From Dyella_B jejuensis (GTDB lineage: Bacteria > Pseudomonadota > Gammaproteobacteria > Xanthomonadales > Rhodanobacteraceae): DNA of 64,000 nt. The stretch is taken from assembly GCF_044904675.1 (NCBI RefSeq), contig NZ_JADIKJ010000003.1, positions 1 to 64,000 of the forward strand, written 5' to 3'. This document shows, one piece after another, positions 49,520-58,350 of the stretch (position 1 is its first letter; every line of letters starts with the position of its first letter). Made by a program: the position numbers and the translations under genes. The notes beneath the pieces are model-generated. The model searched no databases, was not told the DNA's origin, and saw only the letters and a list, made by a program, of their open reading frames with translations.

Positions 49520-51724
49520 TTAGCGACGTCCTGCCTGTTGCAGTCGCTGTGCCAGCCATGTTGCCATCGCGGACATCGGATAATTTTGTTCGAGCTGCCG
49601 ATGCATTTCCTCGAACACGGATGGCGAGATCGTCCAACCCAGCGGCAGCGGGTAATTGCCGGGACAAAGCCGCATATGCCACAGCACGTCGCCCTCACCC
49701 GCATCGGTCGGATCGATGCGCAACGCCGCCAATAACCCGGCCCGGGCGAATTCGCCGCGTGCATCGCGCGTATCCAGCAAGGCCACGATCGGCGCCGTGG
49801 CCTCGCCATAGTTCGCGCGCTCTGTCGGACTGGGCGTGCGTGGGCATGCCGCCGAATAATACGGCAACGGTTGCTTGGGATCGTGCGCATCGACGAAATC
49901 CTGCAAGCTCGGATCGTTGCTGATATGCAGCACCACGAACTGCAACGGCTGCGCCTGCTTCGCAGCGATCTGGCGCAGGCGATGCATCAGTTCACGCAAG
50001 GTGGTGGCGCCGGAATTTTCGAAATAACCGCCGTCCACCAGTTGCAACGCGGCCGGTGCCGCCGAAGAGTTGGAGCTGGTGGCGGTCTGCAGCGTGCCGG
50101 CGGGGCTCAGGTAGGTGAAACGTGCGCTGTTGAGCGCCACTTCGCTGAGTGGTACGCGCGGATCCAGCCAGTTGGAGGCGTCGTAAGCGGTGGTCCAGGG
50201 GCTTTCGGCGAATGGCCGAAATGGATCCTGGATGAATCGCCAGCCTTCCCCAACCGTCGTGCTGTTGAGGAACAGCGCGGGGGCATGGGTGTTTACACGG
50301 CCGCTTCTATCTTCATAAAGCTGGGCAAAAGGTTGGGCAAATGCTGCCATTCCTTGTGCTTGTGCAGCCTGTTCCCAGGCGCGCGTCAGCGCCCGGCCAC
50401 GATCGTCGAACCACGCACCTGGCAACCAACGCTGCGTGAAGTCGACAAACCATGCGTTCGCCATGACCGGTGCGAGGAAATCGTGGTCGAGCATGTTTTC
50501 GCTGCGCGCCTGCGCGGCCAGCCCGGTTTGCGGCGCTACCTGCAACGCGGCGACATAGGTAGCCAAGCCAAGGCTTCCGCCTGATACGCCACTTGCCGCA
50601 AATAGATATCGCTCGAACTGCGGTTCGCCGCCGTCGGGCGGCAACGATTGATCGACCAGCGCGGTAAACCGGCTCAGTACCATCGCGGTCCACGCAGCGC
50701 TGCGCAGGCCACCGCCTTCGGTGGATACCATGATCACGGGACAGGCACGTTGCCGGTTGCAACGGCTTTGCAGCCAGGCCTGGGCATAGTCATCGAAGGC
50801 CGGACGCTGGTCGGGAGGTGGAACGCCCGGCCGTTGATGCGTGCTCATGGCCGGATACTGGCGCACGCGGTGATTGTCATTGAGGTGCAGCGCATGCAGG
50901 CTCATCGCCAGTACTGCCAGCAAGGTCAGCAGCGGGATACCGCGGCGATCGGCCAGCATGCATAGAAATCCGCCGCTCATGCAGAAGAAACTGCCGGCTA
51001 TCAGAAGTACGGCCAACGAACCCATGCCGTCGAACTGACGCGGCTGTATCAGCACCAGCACCGTGATCAGCACATTGAGCATCAATACGGCGATAAACAG
51101 ACTGATCGGTACGGTGCCCAGCACGGTAATCGATTCGGCCCTGGCTTCGGCCGGCGGCACGCCTCCGGCGTGATTTTCTGTCGCAGCCAGCCATTGTTGC
51201 CGGCCGATAAAGAAGACGACCATCGCCGCGGCTTCCACCAGCAGGCCGGCGGTGCGCAGATTGCGCCGATGGCATTGCAAATCGGTCGTGCAGGTTGCGT
51301 GCGGAATGCTGCGCAATGCCATCAGGTAACCGAACAGCAGCAGCAGGGGTACCAGGATGCCCAGCACGCGAGGTAGCCACTGCCGCAAACCCGCGGCGCG
51401 GGGATCCTGCAACGCCGGCCAGCGCGGGTACACCAGCCGGTAGGCGTTATGGGTCGTATACCAGATGGCGAGACCGGCCAGCGCACTGGTGGCAAGCAGG
51501 AACAGATAGCGGGTGCTGCTGGGATCCGCCCACATGGCGATCAGGAACAGTTCGCTGGCCTGGTCCACGTTGCTGATCACCAGCGCCGCCAGCAGCAGCA
51601 CCAACAGTGAAACACGGATGGGCTTGCAATGGTCCAGGCCGATGGCCAGCCAGTCGATGACGGCGCCCAAGAAAGCGAAACGCTTGCGCTGTGGTGCCGA
51701 TGTGGATGGATTCTGGTCAGCCAT
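49520..51724 (-). CDS. Membrane-anchored patatin-like protein
   Basis: The 734-residue protein has about seven hydrophobic helices in residues 35-280, then a patatin-type phospholipase domain from about 325 to 730. The oxyanion motif is EGGGLRSAAW (336-345), the nucleophile is S381 in GVSGGS, and the acid is D564 in DGGYFENSG. The active site is complete, so it should be a lipid acyl hydrolase held at the inner membrane. It is a single gene with no obvious partner, and the large C-terminal insert regions are unassigned. The substrate is unknown. Confidence 0.85.
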   Translation of the reverse strand: MADQNPSTSAPQRKRFAFLGAVIDWLAIGLDHCKPIRVSLLVLLLAALVISNVDQASELFLIAMWADPSSTRYLFLLATSALAGLAIWYTTHNAYRLVYPRWPALQDPRAAGLRQWLPRVLGILVPLLLLFGYLMALRSIPHATCTTDLQCHRRNLRTAGLLVEAAAMVVFFIGRQQWLAATENHAGGVPPAEARAESITVLGTVPISLFIAVLMLNVLITVLVLIQPRQFDGMGSLAVLLIAGSFFCMSGGFLCMLADRRGIPLLTLLAVLAMSLHALHLNDNHRVRQYPAMSTHQRPGVPPPDQRPAFDDYAQAWLQSRCNRQRACPVIMVSTEGGGLRSAAWTAMVLSRFTALVDQSLPPDGGEPQFERYLFAASGVSGGSLGLATYVAALQVAPQTGLAAQARSENMLDHDFLAPVMANAWFVDFTQRWLPGAWFDDRGRALTRAWEQAAQAQGMAAFAQPFAQLYEDRSGRVNTHAPALFLNSTTVGEGWRFIQDPFRPFAESPWTTAYDASNWLDPRVPLSEVALNSARFTYLSPAGTLQTATSSNSSAAPAALQLVDGGYFENSGATTLRELMHRLRQIAAKQAQPLQFVVLHISNDPSLQDFVDAHDPKQPLPYYSAACPRTPSPTERANYGEATAPIVALLDTRDARGEFARAGLLAALRIDPTDAGEGDVLWHMRLCPGNYPLPLGWTISPSVFEEMHRQLEQNYPMSAMATWLAQRLQQAGRR

Positions 51725-52200
51725 CGTTTCCCTCCCTTGGCACGCCTGGTCGATGGTCCATCATAAGATCGGAGGCGTAGCGAGGTGGTGGTGGTGATCA
51801 TGCTCTCCACATGGACCCGGCATTATGCTCGCCAGTTCTGTACTTGGGATGACGACCACCCGTCATGTGCGGATTGCTCCTGATCACGCCGCTGCTTGCT
51901 TGGATGCTGCGCTTCATCCGCCATGGCGCGGGCACGATGGCTGTTCGTTGGCGTTGTCGGCCCATCGTTACAGTGCTGGCCTTTGCGCAGGCTCGTATCG
52001 AAATCCCATGCGCAGCCGGAACCGGGGATCAAGCGGCAAGCGCCTGGCGTGGCCCGGGCAAGCCGTCGCAGGATTGATGCCAGAACTTACCTTTGGCAGT
52101 TTAGCCACCTAAACGCTACACTCGAGCGGTTGACACGACGCGAAGGTGTCCTGCGGTTTTCACGAGTGTGCTCCCGGTAGACGGTGAGCAGGAGGCAAGC
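51725..52200. other. 476-base intergenic region upstream of acs
   Basis: This region lies between the divergent membrane patatin and acs genes. TTGACA at 52130-52135 could be a -35 element for acs, but no good -10 was found at the right distance. The acs ribosome site GCAGGAGG lies just before 52201. Overlapping short open frames are not convincing genes. Confidence 0.45.
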
Positions 52201-54141
52201 ATGTCCAAGGTCTATCCGGTTGATTCCGCATTCGCCGCCAAGGCGCTCATCCGCAAGGCCGACTATGCGCGGCTGTACGCCGAGTCGGTGAAGGATCCCG
52301 ATGGTTTCTGGGGCCGCATCGGGGAACGCCTGGAATGGTCGAAGAAGCCGACCCGGATCCGCGATGTCTCCTATGATCCCAGAGATCTGCATATTCGCTG
52401 GTACGACGACGGACAGCTCAATGTCGCGGCCAATTGCCTGGATCGCCATCTGGCAACCCGGGGCGACAAGACGGCGATCATTTTCGAGGGCGATGATCCG
52501 GCTGATTCGCGGCGCATCAGCTATCGCCAGTTGCATGCGGAGGTCTGCAAGTTCGCCAACACACTCAAGCACCTGGGCGTAAGCAAGGGCGATCGCGTGG
52601 CGATCTATCTGCCGATGATTCCCGAGGCTGCGGTCGCGATGCTGGCGTGCGCGCGCATCGGCGCGGTGCATTCGGTGGTATTCGGGGGATTCTCGCCCGA
52701 CTCGCTGGGGGGCCGCATCGCCGATTCCACCGCCAAACTGGTCGTTACGGCCGACGAAGGTGTGCGCGGCGGCAAGAAAATTCCGCTCAAGGCCAATGTC
52801 GATGCCGCCCTGGAACGGCCTGGCACCCACAGCGTGGAAACCGTAGTCGTAGTGAGACGGACTGGCGCGGCCGTGCCGATGCAGTCGCCTCGCGACCGCT
52901 ATTACCACGTGCTGATGGAAGGCCAGTCTGCCGACTGCCCACCGGAACCCATGGATGCCGAGCATCCACTGTTCATCCTGTATACCTCCGGCTCCACCGG
53001 CAAGCCGAAGGGTGTACTGCACACATCCGGCGGTTATCTGGTCTATGCCAGTTACACGCATGAACTGGTGTTCGACTTGCGCGAAGACGATGTCTACTGG
53101 TGTACCGCCGACGTAGGTTGGGTAACCGGACACAGTTATGTGGTTTACGGCCCGCTCGCCAACGGCGCGACCACCGTGATGTTTGACGGCGTGCCGAACT
53201 ATCCCGATTTCAGCCGTTTCTGGCAGGTGGTGGATAAGCACAAGGTCAGCCTGTTCTACACCGCACCCACCGCCATCCGCGCGCTGATGCGCGAGGGCGA
53301 AGCGCCGGTGAAGAAATGCTCCCGCGCCAGCCTGCGCCTGCTCGGCTCGGTAGGTGAGCCGATCAATCCGGAAGCCTGGGAGTGGTATCACCGCGTAGTG
53401 GGCGATGAACGCTGCCCGATCGTGGATACCTGGTGGCAAACCGAAACGGGCGGCATCCTGATTACACCGTTGGCGGGCGCCATCGATGCCAAGCCTGGCT
53501 CGGCCACGCTGCCGTTTTTCGGCATCAAGCCCGCGGTGGTGGACGCAAGCGGCACCGTGCTGGAGGGCGCCGCCGAAGGCAATTTGCTGATCACCGATTC
53601 CTGGCCTGGCCAGATGCGTACCGTCTATGGCGATCACCAACGTTTTATAGACACCTACTTCAAGGCTTATCCCGGCAACTATTTCACCGGTGACGGCGTG
53701 CGTCGTGATCAAGACGGCTATTACTGGATTACCGGCCGCGTCGATGACGTGATCAATGTCTCCGGCCATCGCATCGGCACCGCGGAGGTGGAAAGCGCGC
53801 TGGTGTCCCATCCGAAGGTTGCCGAAGCGGCCGTGGTGGGCTGTCCGCATGAAATCAAAGGCCAGGGTATCTACGCCTATGTCACGCTGGTGGCGGGTGA
53901 ACAGGGCAGCGATGGCTTGCGCAAGGAGCTGGTTGCCTGGGTGCGCAAAGAGATCGGTCCCATTGCTACACCCGATTACATTCAGTGGGCGCCGGGCCTG
54001 CCTAAGACTCGTTCGGGCAAGATCATGCGCCGCATCTTGCGCAAGATCGGCGAGAACCAACCCGACCAGCTTGGCGACATTTCCACGCTTGCCGACCCAG
54101 GGGTGGTGAAGAGCCTGGTGGATGAGCGTCTGATTCGCTGA
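52201..54141 (+). CDS. acs: Acetyl-CoA synthetase
   Basis: Acs activates acetate with ATP and CoA in two steps through acetyl-AMP. The 646-residue protein has the AMP-binding P-loop YTSGSTGKPKGVLH, WWQTETGG near residue 415 and the hinge/GxITGRVDDVINVSGHR region. The C-terminal SGKIMRR contains the lysine (about residue 607) that is acetylated to switch the enzyme off in other bacteria. The start ATG at 52201 has a strong AGGAGG. Length is normal. Confidence 0.95.
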   Translation: MSKVYPVDSAFAAKALIRKADYARLYAESVKDPDGFWGRIGERLEWSKKPTRIRDVSYDPRDLHIRWYDDGQLNVAANCLDRHLATRGDKTAIIFEGDDPADSRRISYRQLHAEVCKFANTLKHLGVSKGDRVAIYLPMIPEAAVAMLACARIGAVHSVVFGGFSPDSLGGRIADSTAKLVVTADEGVRGGKKIPLKANVDAALERPGTHSVETVVVVRRTGAAVPMQSPRDRYYHVLMEGQSADCPPEPMDAEHPLFILYTSGSTGKPKGVLHTSGGYLVYASYTHELVFDLREDDVYWCTADVGWVTGHSYVVYGPLANGATTVMFDGVPNYPDFSRFWQVVDKHKVSLFYTAPTAIRALMREGEAPVKKCSRASLRLLGSVGEPINPEAWEWYHRVVGDERCPIVDTWWQTETGGILITPLAGAIDAKPGSATLPFFGIKPAVVDASGTVLEGAAEGNLLITDSWPGQMRTVYGDHQRFIDTYFKAYPGNYFTGDGVRRDQDGYYWITGRVDDVINVSGHRIGTAEVESALVSHPKVAEAAVVGCPHEIKGQGIYAYVTLVAGEQGSDGLRKELVAWVRKEIGPIATPDYIQWAPGLPKTRSGKIMRRILRKIGENQPDQLGDISTLADPGVVKSLVDERLIR

Positions 54142-54217
54142 CTTCTCGGCTCAGCATCCCAAGGCGGGGAATGCCGCGTGCTTGTATCATGCCGCGGCGT
54201 TCCGGCAGCATGCCCGG

Positions 54218-54862
54218 ATGCGAACGATCCATCGCCACGAAATCGCCGGGATCGCTTCCGAATTGGACAGCGACACGATCCACGTCTGGCTGCTCGATTA
54301 CCAAAGATCGACGCGACGTGGGCCGCTGCTTGCTTTGCTCGGTTCGTACTTGGGCTTGCCTGCGGATGACTTGGTTCTGGTGACTGGTGAATACGGGCGT
54401 CCCGAACTTTCCCAACCACGGAGTCAGGTTCTCCAGTTCAACTGGTCGCATAGTGCGGACAAGGCAGCTATCGCGATAGCACGCGACGTCGTTCCCGGTA
54501 TCGATATGGAACGCATCCGCGCTCGGCCGCGTGCAGCGCAGCTCGCCGAACGCTTCTTTCATGCAGAAGAAACGTTGGCGTTGGCGGCGTTGGACGATAC
54601 GGCGCGCGAACTGGCCTTTTTTCGATTGTGGACGGAAAAGGAAGCCATGCTCAAAGCACTGGGCCGGGGCTTGGCCTTCGGGCTACATCGATTACGGCTT
54701 ACCGTAGCGCAGGACTCAACGCGCCTGCTCTGGCTGGATGGAGATGATGCAAGCGAATGGCAGATACGGTCACTGGATCTTGCAGCAGGATATGTCGCCA
54801 GCCTTGCCTGGCGGGGAAAGCCGAAACAGATCCGCGTCTGGACACTTGCCGGCGGACCATGA
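54218..54862 (+). CDS. Sfp-type 4'-phosphopantetheinyl transferase
   Basis: The 214-residue enzyme transfers phosphopantetheine from CoA to carrier proteins. It has the family core: NWSHS (75-79), GIDMERI with Mg-binding D96 and E98 (family usually GIDVE), and the LWTEKEAMLKALGRG segment (137-151). It is of the Sfp/AcpT class, not the short AcpS class. It lies 42 bases before pdxJ, in the position that acpS holds after pdxJ in E. coli, though in the reverse order. No polyketide or nonribosomal synthase is in the window. Confidence 0.88.
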   Translation: MRTIHRHEIAGIASELDSDTIHVWLLDYQRSTRRGPLLALLGSYLGLPADDLVLVTGEYGRPELSQPRSQVLQFNWSHSADKAAIAIARDVVPGIDMERIRARPRAAQLAERFFHAEETLALAALDDTARELAFFRLWTEKEAMLKALGRGLAFGLHRLRLTVAQDSTRLLWLDGDDASEWQIRSLDLAAGYVASLAWRGKPKQIRVWTLAGGP

Positions 54863-54904
54863 ACGGCGCACTGTGTCCGGCCCACGAATCAATTCTTGCC
54901 ATCC

Positions 54905-55648
54905 ATGACCCTGCTCAGCGTCAATCTCAACAAGATCGCCGTATTGCGCAATTCGCGCGGCGGCAGCGAACCGGATATTTCTACCGCTGCGGCAACCTGC
55001 ATCGAGGCAGGCTGCGGTGGTATTACCGTGCACCCGCGACCGGACATGCGGCACGTCCGTCCGGATGACGTGCGCAGCCTGGCCGCATTGCTGCGTGGGC
55101 GCGTGGAGTACAACATCGAGGGAAATCCATTTGCCGGCCCACGCGGTGAATACCCGGGATTGATCGCCTTATGCCACGAAGTACGTCCTGCGCAAGTGAC
55201 GCTGGTGCCTGACAGCGACGGCCAGATCACTTCCGATCACGGCTTTGACCTGATCCAGGATGCCAAACGCCTGCGCCCGTTGGTAGCGGAACTGCGGGAA
55301 TTGGGTTGTCGCGTAAGTCTGTTCGTCGATCCGGGTGCGGGTGGCTTTGAACACGCCGTGGATATCGGCGTACAACGGATCGAAATCTATACCGGCCCTT
55401 ATGCGGAAGCATTTGCGGAAGGCGACGCCGCTGCGCAACTGGCCCTATGCGTGGATACCGCGCGCCGCGCGCAGCAGGCTGGCCTGGCGGTCAATGCAGG
55501 ACACGATCTCAGCCAGGCGAATCTGGGCACCTTGCGCGCCGCTATTCCCGGGCTTGCCGAAGTCTCGATTGGCCATGCCCTGATCGGCGAAGCCCTTTAT
55601 GAGGGGCTGGCCAATACCGTGCGCAATTACCTGCAGATATTGCGCTGA
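54905..55648 (+). CDS. pdxJ: Pyridoxine 5'-phosphate synthase
   Basis: PdxJ condenses 1-deoxyxylulose 5-phosphate with 3-amino-2-oxopropyl phosphate to make pyridoxine 5'-phosphate. The 247-residue product has LSVNLNKIAVLRNSRGG, ITVHPRPDMRHV, the YNIEGNPF strand and NAGHDLSQANL, all typical. The start ATG at 54905 is the usual start; a TTG three codons upstream is possible. A strong hairpin follows before the convergent exbD2 gene. Confidence 0.95.
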   Translation: MTLLSVNLNKIAVLRNSRGGSEPDISTAAATCIEAGCGGITVHPRPDMRHVRPDDVRSLAALLRGRVEYNIEGNPFAGPRGEYPGLIALCHEVRPAQVTLVPDSDGQITSDHGFDLIQDAKRLRPLVAELRELGCRVSLFVDPGAGGFEHAVDIGVQRIEIYTGPYAEAFAEGDAAAQLALCVDTARRAQQAGLAVNAGHDLSQANLGTLRAAIPGLAEVSIGHALIGEALYEGLANTVRNYLQILR

Positions 55649-55704
55649 CAACGGCCGTCTGGACGGCCATTCGATGGCTACTCGATGCACGCCATGCGTG
55701 AAAG

Positions 55705-55732
55705 CAGAACCCCCGCATAAGCGGGGGTTCTG
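55705..55732. terminator. Bidirectional hairpin between pdxJ and exbD2
   Basis: CAGAACCCCCGC and GCGGGGGTTCTG form a perfect 12-bp stem with loop ATAA. It lies between convergent genes and can end both transcripts; T-runs are short. Confidence 0.8.
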
Positions 55733-55785
55733 TGGGTAACGCTGGCAAGCTATACGACTGAACTGTTCCGATTCTGTCGCTGCCG

Positions 55786-56205
55786 TTACTGCCCGTTGCT
55801 ATCGGTAAAGCCGATCTTGTTCAGCCCGTAGCTCTTCGCATCAGCCAACACGCGCGCAACGGTCTGATAAGGCACTTCGTCAGCCGCGTCGATCTGCACC
55901 TCCGGCTGATCCGCTTCGCTCTTGGTCGCAATGACCGCGATCTGCGTTTTCAGCTGTTGCTCGTCCACCGGAGTATCGTTCCAGTAGAACGCGCCGGACT
56001 GATCGATCTTCAAGTGCACCGGTTCCGGCGGATTGCTCGGCGGAATGATGTTCGGATTCGGCTGCGGCAGGTCGATCTTGATCTTGTGCGTCATGATCGG
56101 CGCCGTGATCATGAAGATGATCAGCAACACCAGCATCACGTCGACCAGCGGCGTAACGTTGATGTCGGCCATCGGGCCTTTGCCACTTCCACTACTGAAT
56201 GCCAT
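55786..56205 (-). CDS. exbD2: ExbD-type proton channel subunit (second copy)
   Basis: The 139-residue inner-membrane protein has the ExbD signature ADINVTPLVDVMLVLLIIFM with the proton-conducting aspartate D22 and a single N-terminal membrane helix. A periplasmic C-domain follows. It is the last gene of tonB-exbB-exbD1-exbD2 and follows exbD1 by 6 bases. In Xanthomonas campestris the same order occurs, and exbD2 is dispensable for iron uptake but needed for some plant interactions. The symbol follows that synteny. Confidence 0.92.
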   Translation of the reverse strand: MAFSSGSGKGPMADINVTPLVDVMLVLLIIFMITAPIMTHKIKIDLPQPNPNIIPPSNPPEPVHLKIDQSGAFYWNDTPVDEQQLKTQIAVIATKSEADQPEVQIDAADEVPYQTVARVLADAKSYGLNKIGFTDSNGQ

Positions 56206-56211
56206 GGCTCA

Positions 56212-56634
56212 TTACTCCTTGCCGGTCGTCATGAAGCCGACATGGACCATACCCGAGTCCTTGGCGTCACCAAGCACCTTGCGGACTGTCTTGAACTCGG
56301 TGTCCTTCGCCGCGCGAATCTGCAATTCGGGTTGTGGCGACATCGACGCAAGAACCACGAATTTCGATTTCAGTTCGGCATCAGAAATCGGATTCTGATC
56401 GTCGTTGAGGTACATGCTGCCATCGTCCTTGATGGCCAAATCCACAGGTGGAGTCAGCGGCGGCGTATCCGTGGTCTTCGGATTCGCCGTGGGCAGCTTC
56501 ACCGTAATACGGTGCGACATCAGTGGAGCGGTGATCATGAAGATGATCAGCAGCACCAACATCACGTCGACCAGCGGCGTGACGTTGATTTCCGACATCG
56601 GCGAGCCGGATTCGTTTCCGGAGCTCATCGCCAT
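56212..56634 (-). CDS. exbD1: ExbD-type proton channel subunit (first copy)
   Basis: The 140-residue inner-membrane protein has SEINVTPLVDVMLVLLIIFM with the membrane aspartate, and a periplasmic domain with LQIRAAKDTEFKTVRKVLGDAK. It shares the first 40 residues closely with the neighbouring copy, while the rest differs, as expected of diverged paralogues. It forms the TonB motor with ExbB. It is 10 bases after exbB. Confidence 0.92.
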   Translation of the reverse strand: MAMSSGNESGSPMSEINVTPLVDVMLVLLIIFMITAPLMSHRITVKLPTANPKTTDTPPLTPPVDLAIKDDGSMYLNDDQNPISDAELKSKFVVLASMSPQPELQIRAAKDTEFKTVRKVLGDAKDSGMVHVGFMTTGKE

Positions 56635-56644
56635 GGGTCAATCC

Positions 56645-57421
56645 TCACTTCTGGGTCGGAGCGACGCCTTCGACACGCGCGCCGGTAGCGAAGAAATCGT
56701 GCAGGTCATGCGCGAACTCATCGAAGCGGGCGTAGGTCAGGCGGTTCGAACGGGTAAAGAAGTTGTAGGCGAGCACGGCCGGGATAGCGGTGAACAGACC
56801 GAACGCGGTCATGATCAACGCTTCACCCACCGGACCGGCCACTGCTTCCATCGAGGCGTTACCGGAGGCTGCAATGCGAATCAAGGCGTGATAAATGCCC
56901 CAAACCGTACCAAGCAGACCGATAAAAGGTGCAGACGAACCCACCGTAGCAAGCAGCGTCATACCGCCTTCCAGGCGCAGGCTCTCCCGAGCGACGGCCT
57001 GACGCAGAGCACGATCGATGAACTCCGAACGGCTGAGCGATTCTGCGAGACGACCACCACCGGCGGCAGCCTGCTGGTGATGCGCCACCGCAGATGCGGC
57101 GTCCAGGGCGATCTTCGAGAAGGGTTCACCCTTGGGCTGAGCTTCCAGCTCGCGAATTGCATCCTGGGTGGAATTATTGGACCAGAAGCCATTGATCACG
57201 CCGTCAGCGCGACCGCGGACCATCGAGTTACGGATGGCATTGGCGATGATGAAGTACCAAGAGGCAAAGGACATGATGACGAGCACCACGAAAACAATCC
57301 AACCCAAGAAATCGAAATTCTTGAGTAGGTCGTGGAAACCCATTTGCTGCATGGCCATTGCATTGGCGTTGCCACCCAGAGCCGGAGCGGCGGCATCGGA
57401 AGCAGGAGTCTGTTGGAACAT
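56645..57421 (-). CDS. exbB: ExbB proton channel subunit
   Basis: The 258-residue inner-membrane protein has one early membrane helix (about residues 36-58) and two later ones. These contain the MotA/TolQ/ExbB signature LLATVGSSAPFIGLLGTVWGIYHAL and the last helix with EALIMTAFGLFTAIPAVLAYNFF. With ExbD it forms the proton channel that drives TonB. It lies 47 bases after tonB. Confidence 0.94.
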   Translation of the reverse strand: MFQQTPASDAAAPALGGNANAMAMQQMGFHDLLKNFDFLGWIVFVVLVIMSFASWYFIIANAIRNSMVRGRADGVINGFWSNNSTQDAIRELEAQPKGEPFSKIALDAASAVAHHQQAAAGGGRLAESLSRSEFIDRALRQAVARESLRLEGGMTLLATVGSSAPFIGLLGTVWGIYHALIRIAASGNASMEAVAGPVGEALIMTAFGLFTAIPAVLAYNFFTRSNRLTYARFDEFAHDLHDFFATGARVEGVAPTQK

Positions 57422-57468
57422 AAACGCTACCCTTGGAAGTCAAGCGTGAACTGTAACTGTAATAGGTA

Positions 57469-58128
57469 TTACAGCTGATTGAGATTGAAGTTGACGGGTA
57501 CGCGCACGTAACCTTCAACCTTCTTACCGTTTTTCGTTTCCGCATTGAAGCGCCATTTCTGGGCCGCTTCAATTGCCGCGCGATCCAGTTCGCGGAAGCC
57601 GCTGGACTGGTCGACCTTGATGTCCTTCGGCGTGCCATCCACGGCCACCAAAATCAACAATGTCACCGTGCCTTCATGCCGTTGGCGGATGGCCTGCGGC
57701 GGATATCTCGGCTGCATACGGCTGTTGTAACTGATGTCCTGGCTTGCCGTGATGTCCGCCGGTGGCGCCGGTGGTGCTGGCGGTGCTGGCGGCGGCGAAG
57801 GAGCCGGGTTGGTCGACGCTTCTTCCACGGCCGGCGGTGGTGCTGGCGGTGGCGGAGTCGGCGGCGGTACAACTTGCTTGATGATCTTCGGCGGCGGCTG
57901 CTTCGGCGGCTCCGGCGGCGGCGGCGGCGGTGGTGGTGGTGGTGGTGGCGGTTCGATGAAATTAACCTGCACGGTCTTTTCTTTCTGAACTTCCGCCGTC
58001 TTCGGGGGGGCCATTGGCGCGATCAGTATGAGGAAAGCAAACGCATGCAGCGCAATGGCTACCGCCAACGCCCATGTGCGCCCCCAACTGAACGGCTTAG
58101 CGCCGGTATCTTCGTTACTTGAGGCCAT
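57469..58128 (-). CDS. tonB: TonB energy transducer
   Basis: The 219-residue protein has one N-terminal membrane helix (about residues 19-38) and a long proline-rich periplasmic spacer with a run of 13 prolines near residue 60. The C-terminal TonB domain has YPPQAIRQRHEGTVTLLILV and WRFNAETKNGKKVEGYVRVPV. It transmits proton-motive energy to the TonB-dependent receptors, two of which are in this window. It begins the tonB-exbB-exbD1-exbD2 operon, and its promoter should lie in 58129-58350. Confidence 0.94.
   Translation of the reverse strand: MASSNEDTGAKPFSWGRTWALAVAIALHAFAFLILIAPMAPPKTAEVQKEKTVQVNFIEPPPPPPPPPPPPPEPPKQPPPKIIKQVVPPPTPPPPAPPPAVEEASTNPAPSPPPAPPAPPAPPADITASQDISYNSRMQPRYPPQAIRQRHEGTVTLLILVAVDGTPKDIKVDQSSGFRELDRAAIEAAQKWRFNAETKNGKKVEGYVRVPVNFNLNQL
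57914..57952 (-). repeat. GGC/GGT trinucleotide tract encoding polyproline in tonB
   Basis: Thirteen consecutive triplets (GGC then GGT, then GGC on plus) encode the proline run of TonB. Such tracts are prone to slippage; changes of whole codons would only lengthen or shorten the periplasmic spacer. Confidence 0.7.
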
Positions 58129-58350
58129 CTGTCGCTTTCAATCAGGAGCTAGTCAATTGGAATGACGTGGTCGCAGCACCCTGCGGCAAAGCCGTTCCCA
58201 AGAGGGTGACATTTGCCACTGGACAATGCGGGAAAAGTCCAACGGTACAACAGCACATAGCGTTTGTATAGCTTTCGTGTAGGCGATGGATGGCAATCCT
58301 TATGGACGTCCATCCGTCCCGCTGATACACACGCCTTAGTGCGGTGATTT

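Noticed and set aside
52087..54060. A 657-codon open frame on minus opposite acs
   Set aside because: acs is unmistakable on plus, with AMP-binding and C-terminal motifs; the opposite frame is a shadow.
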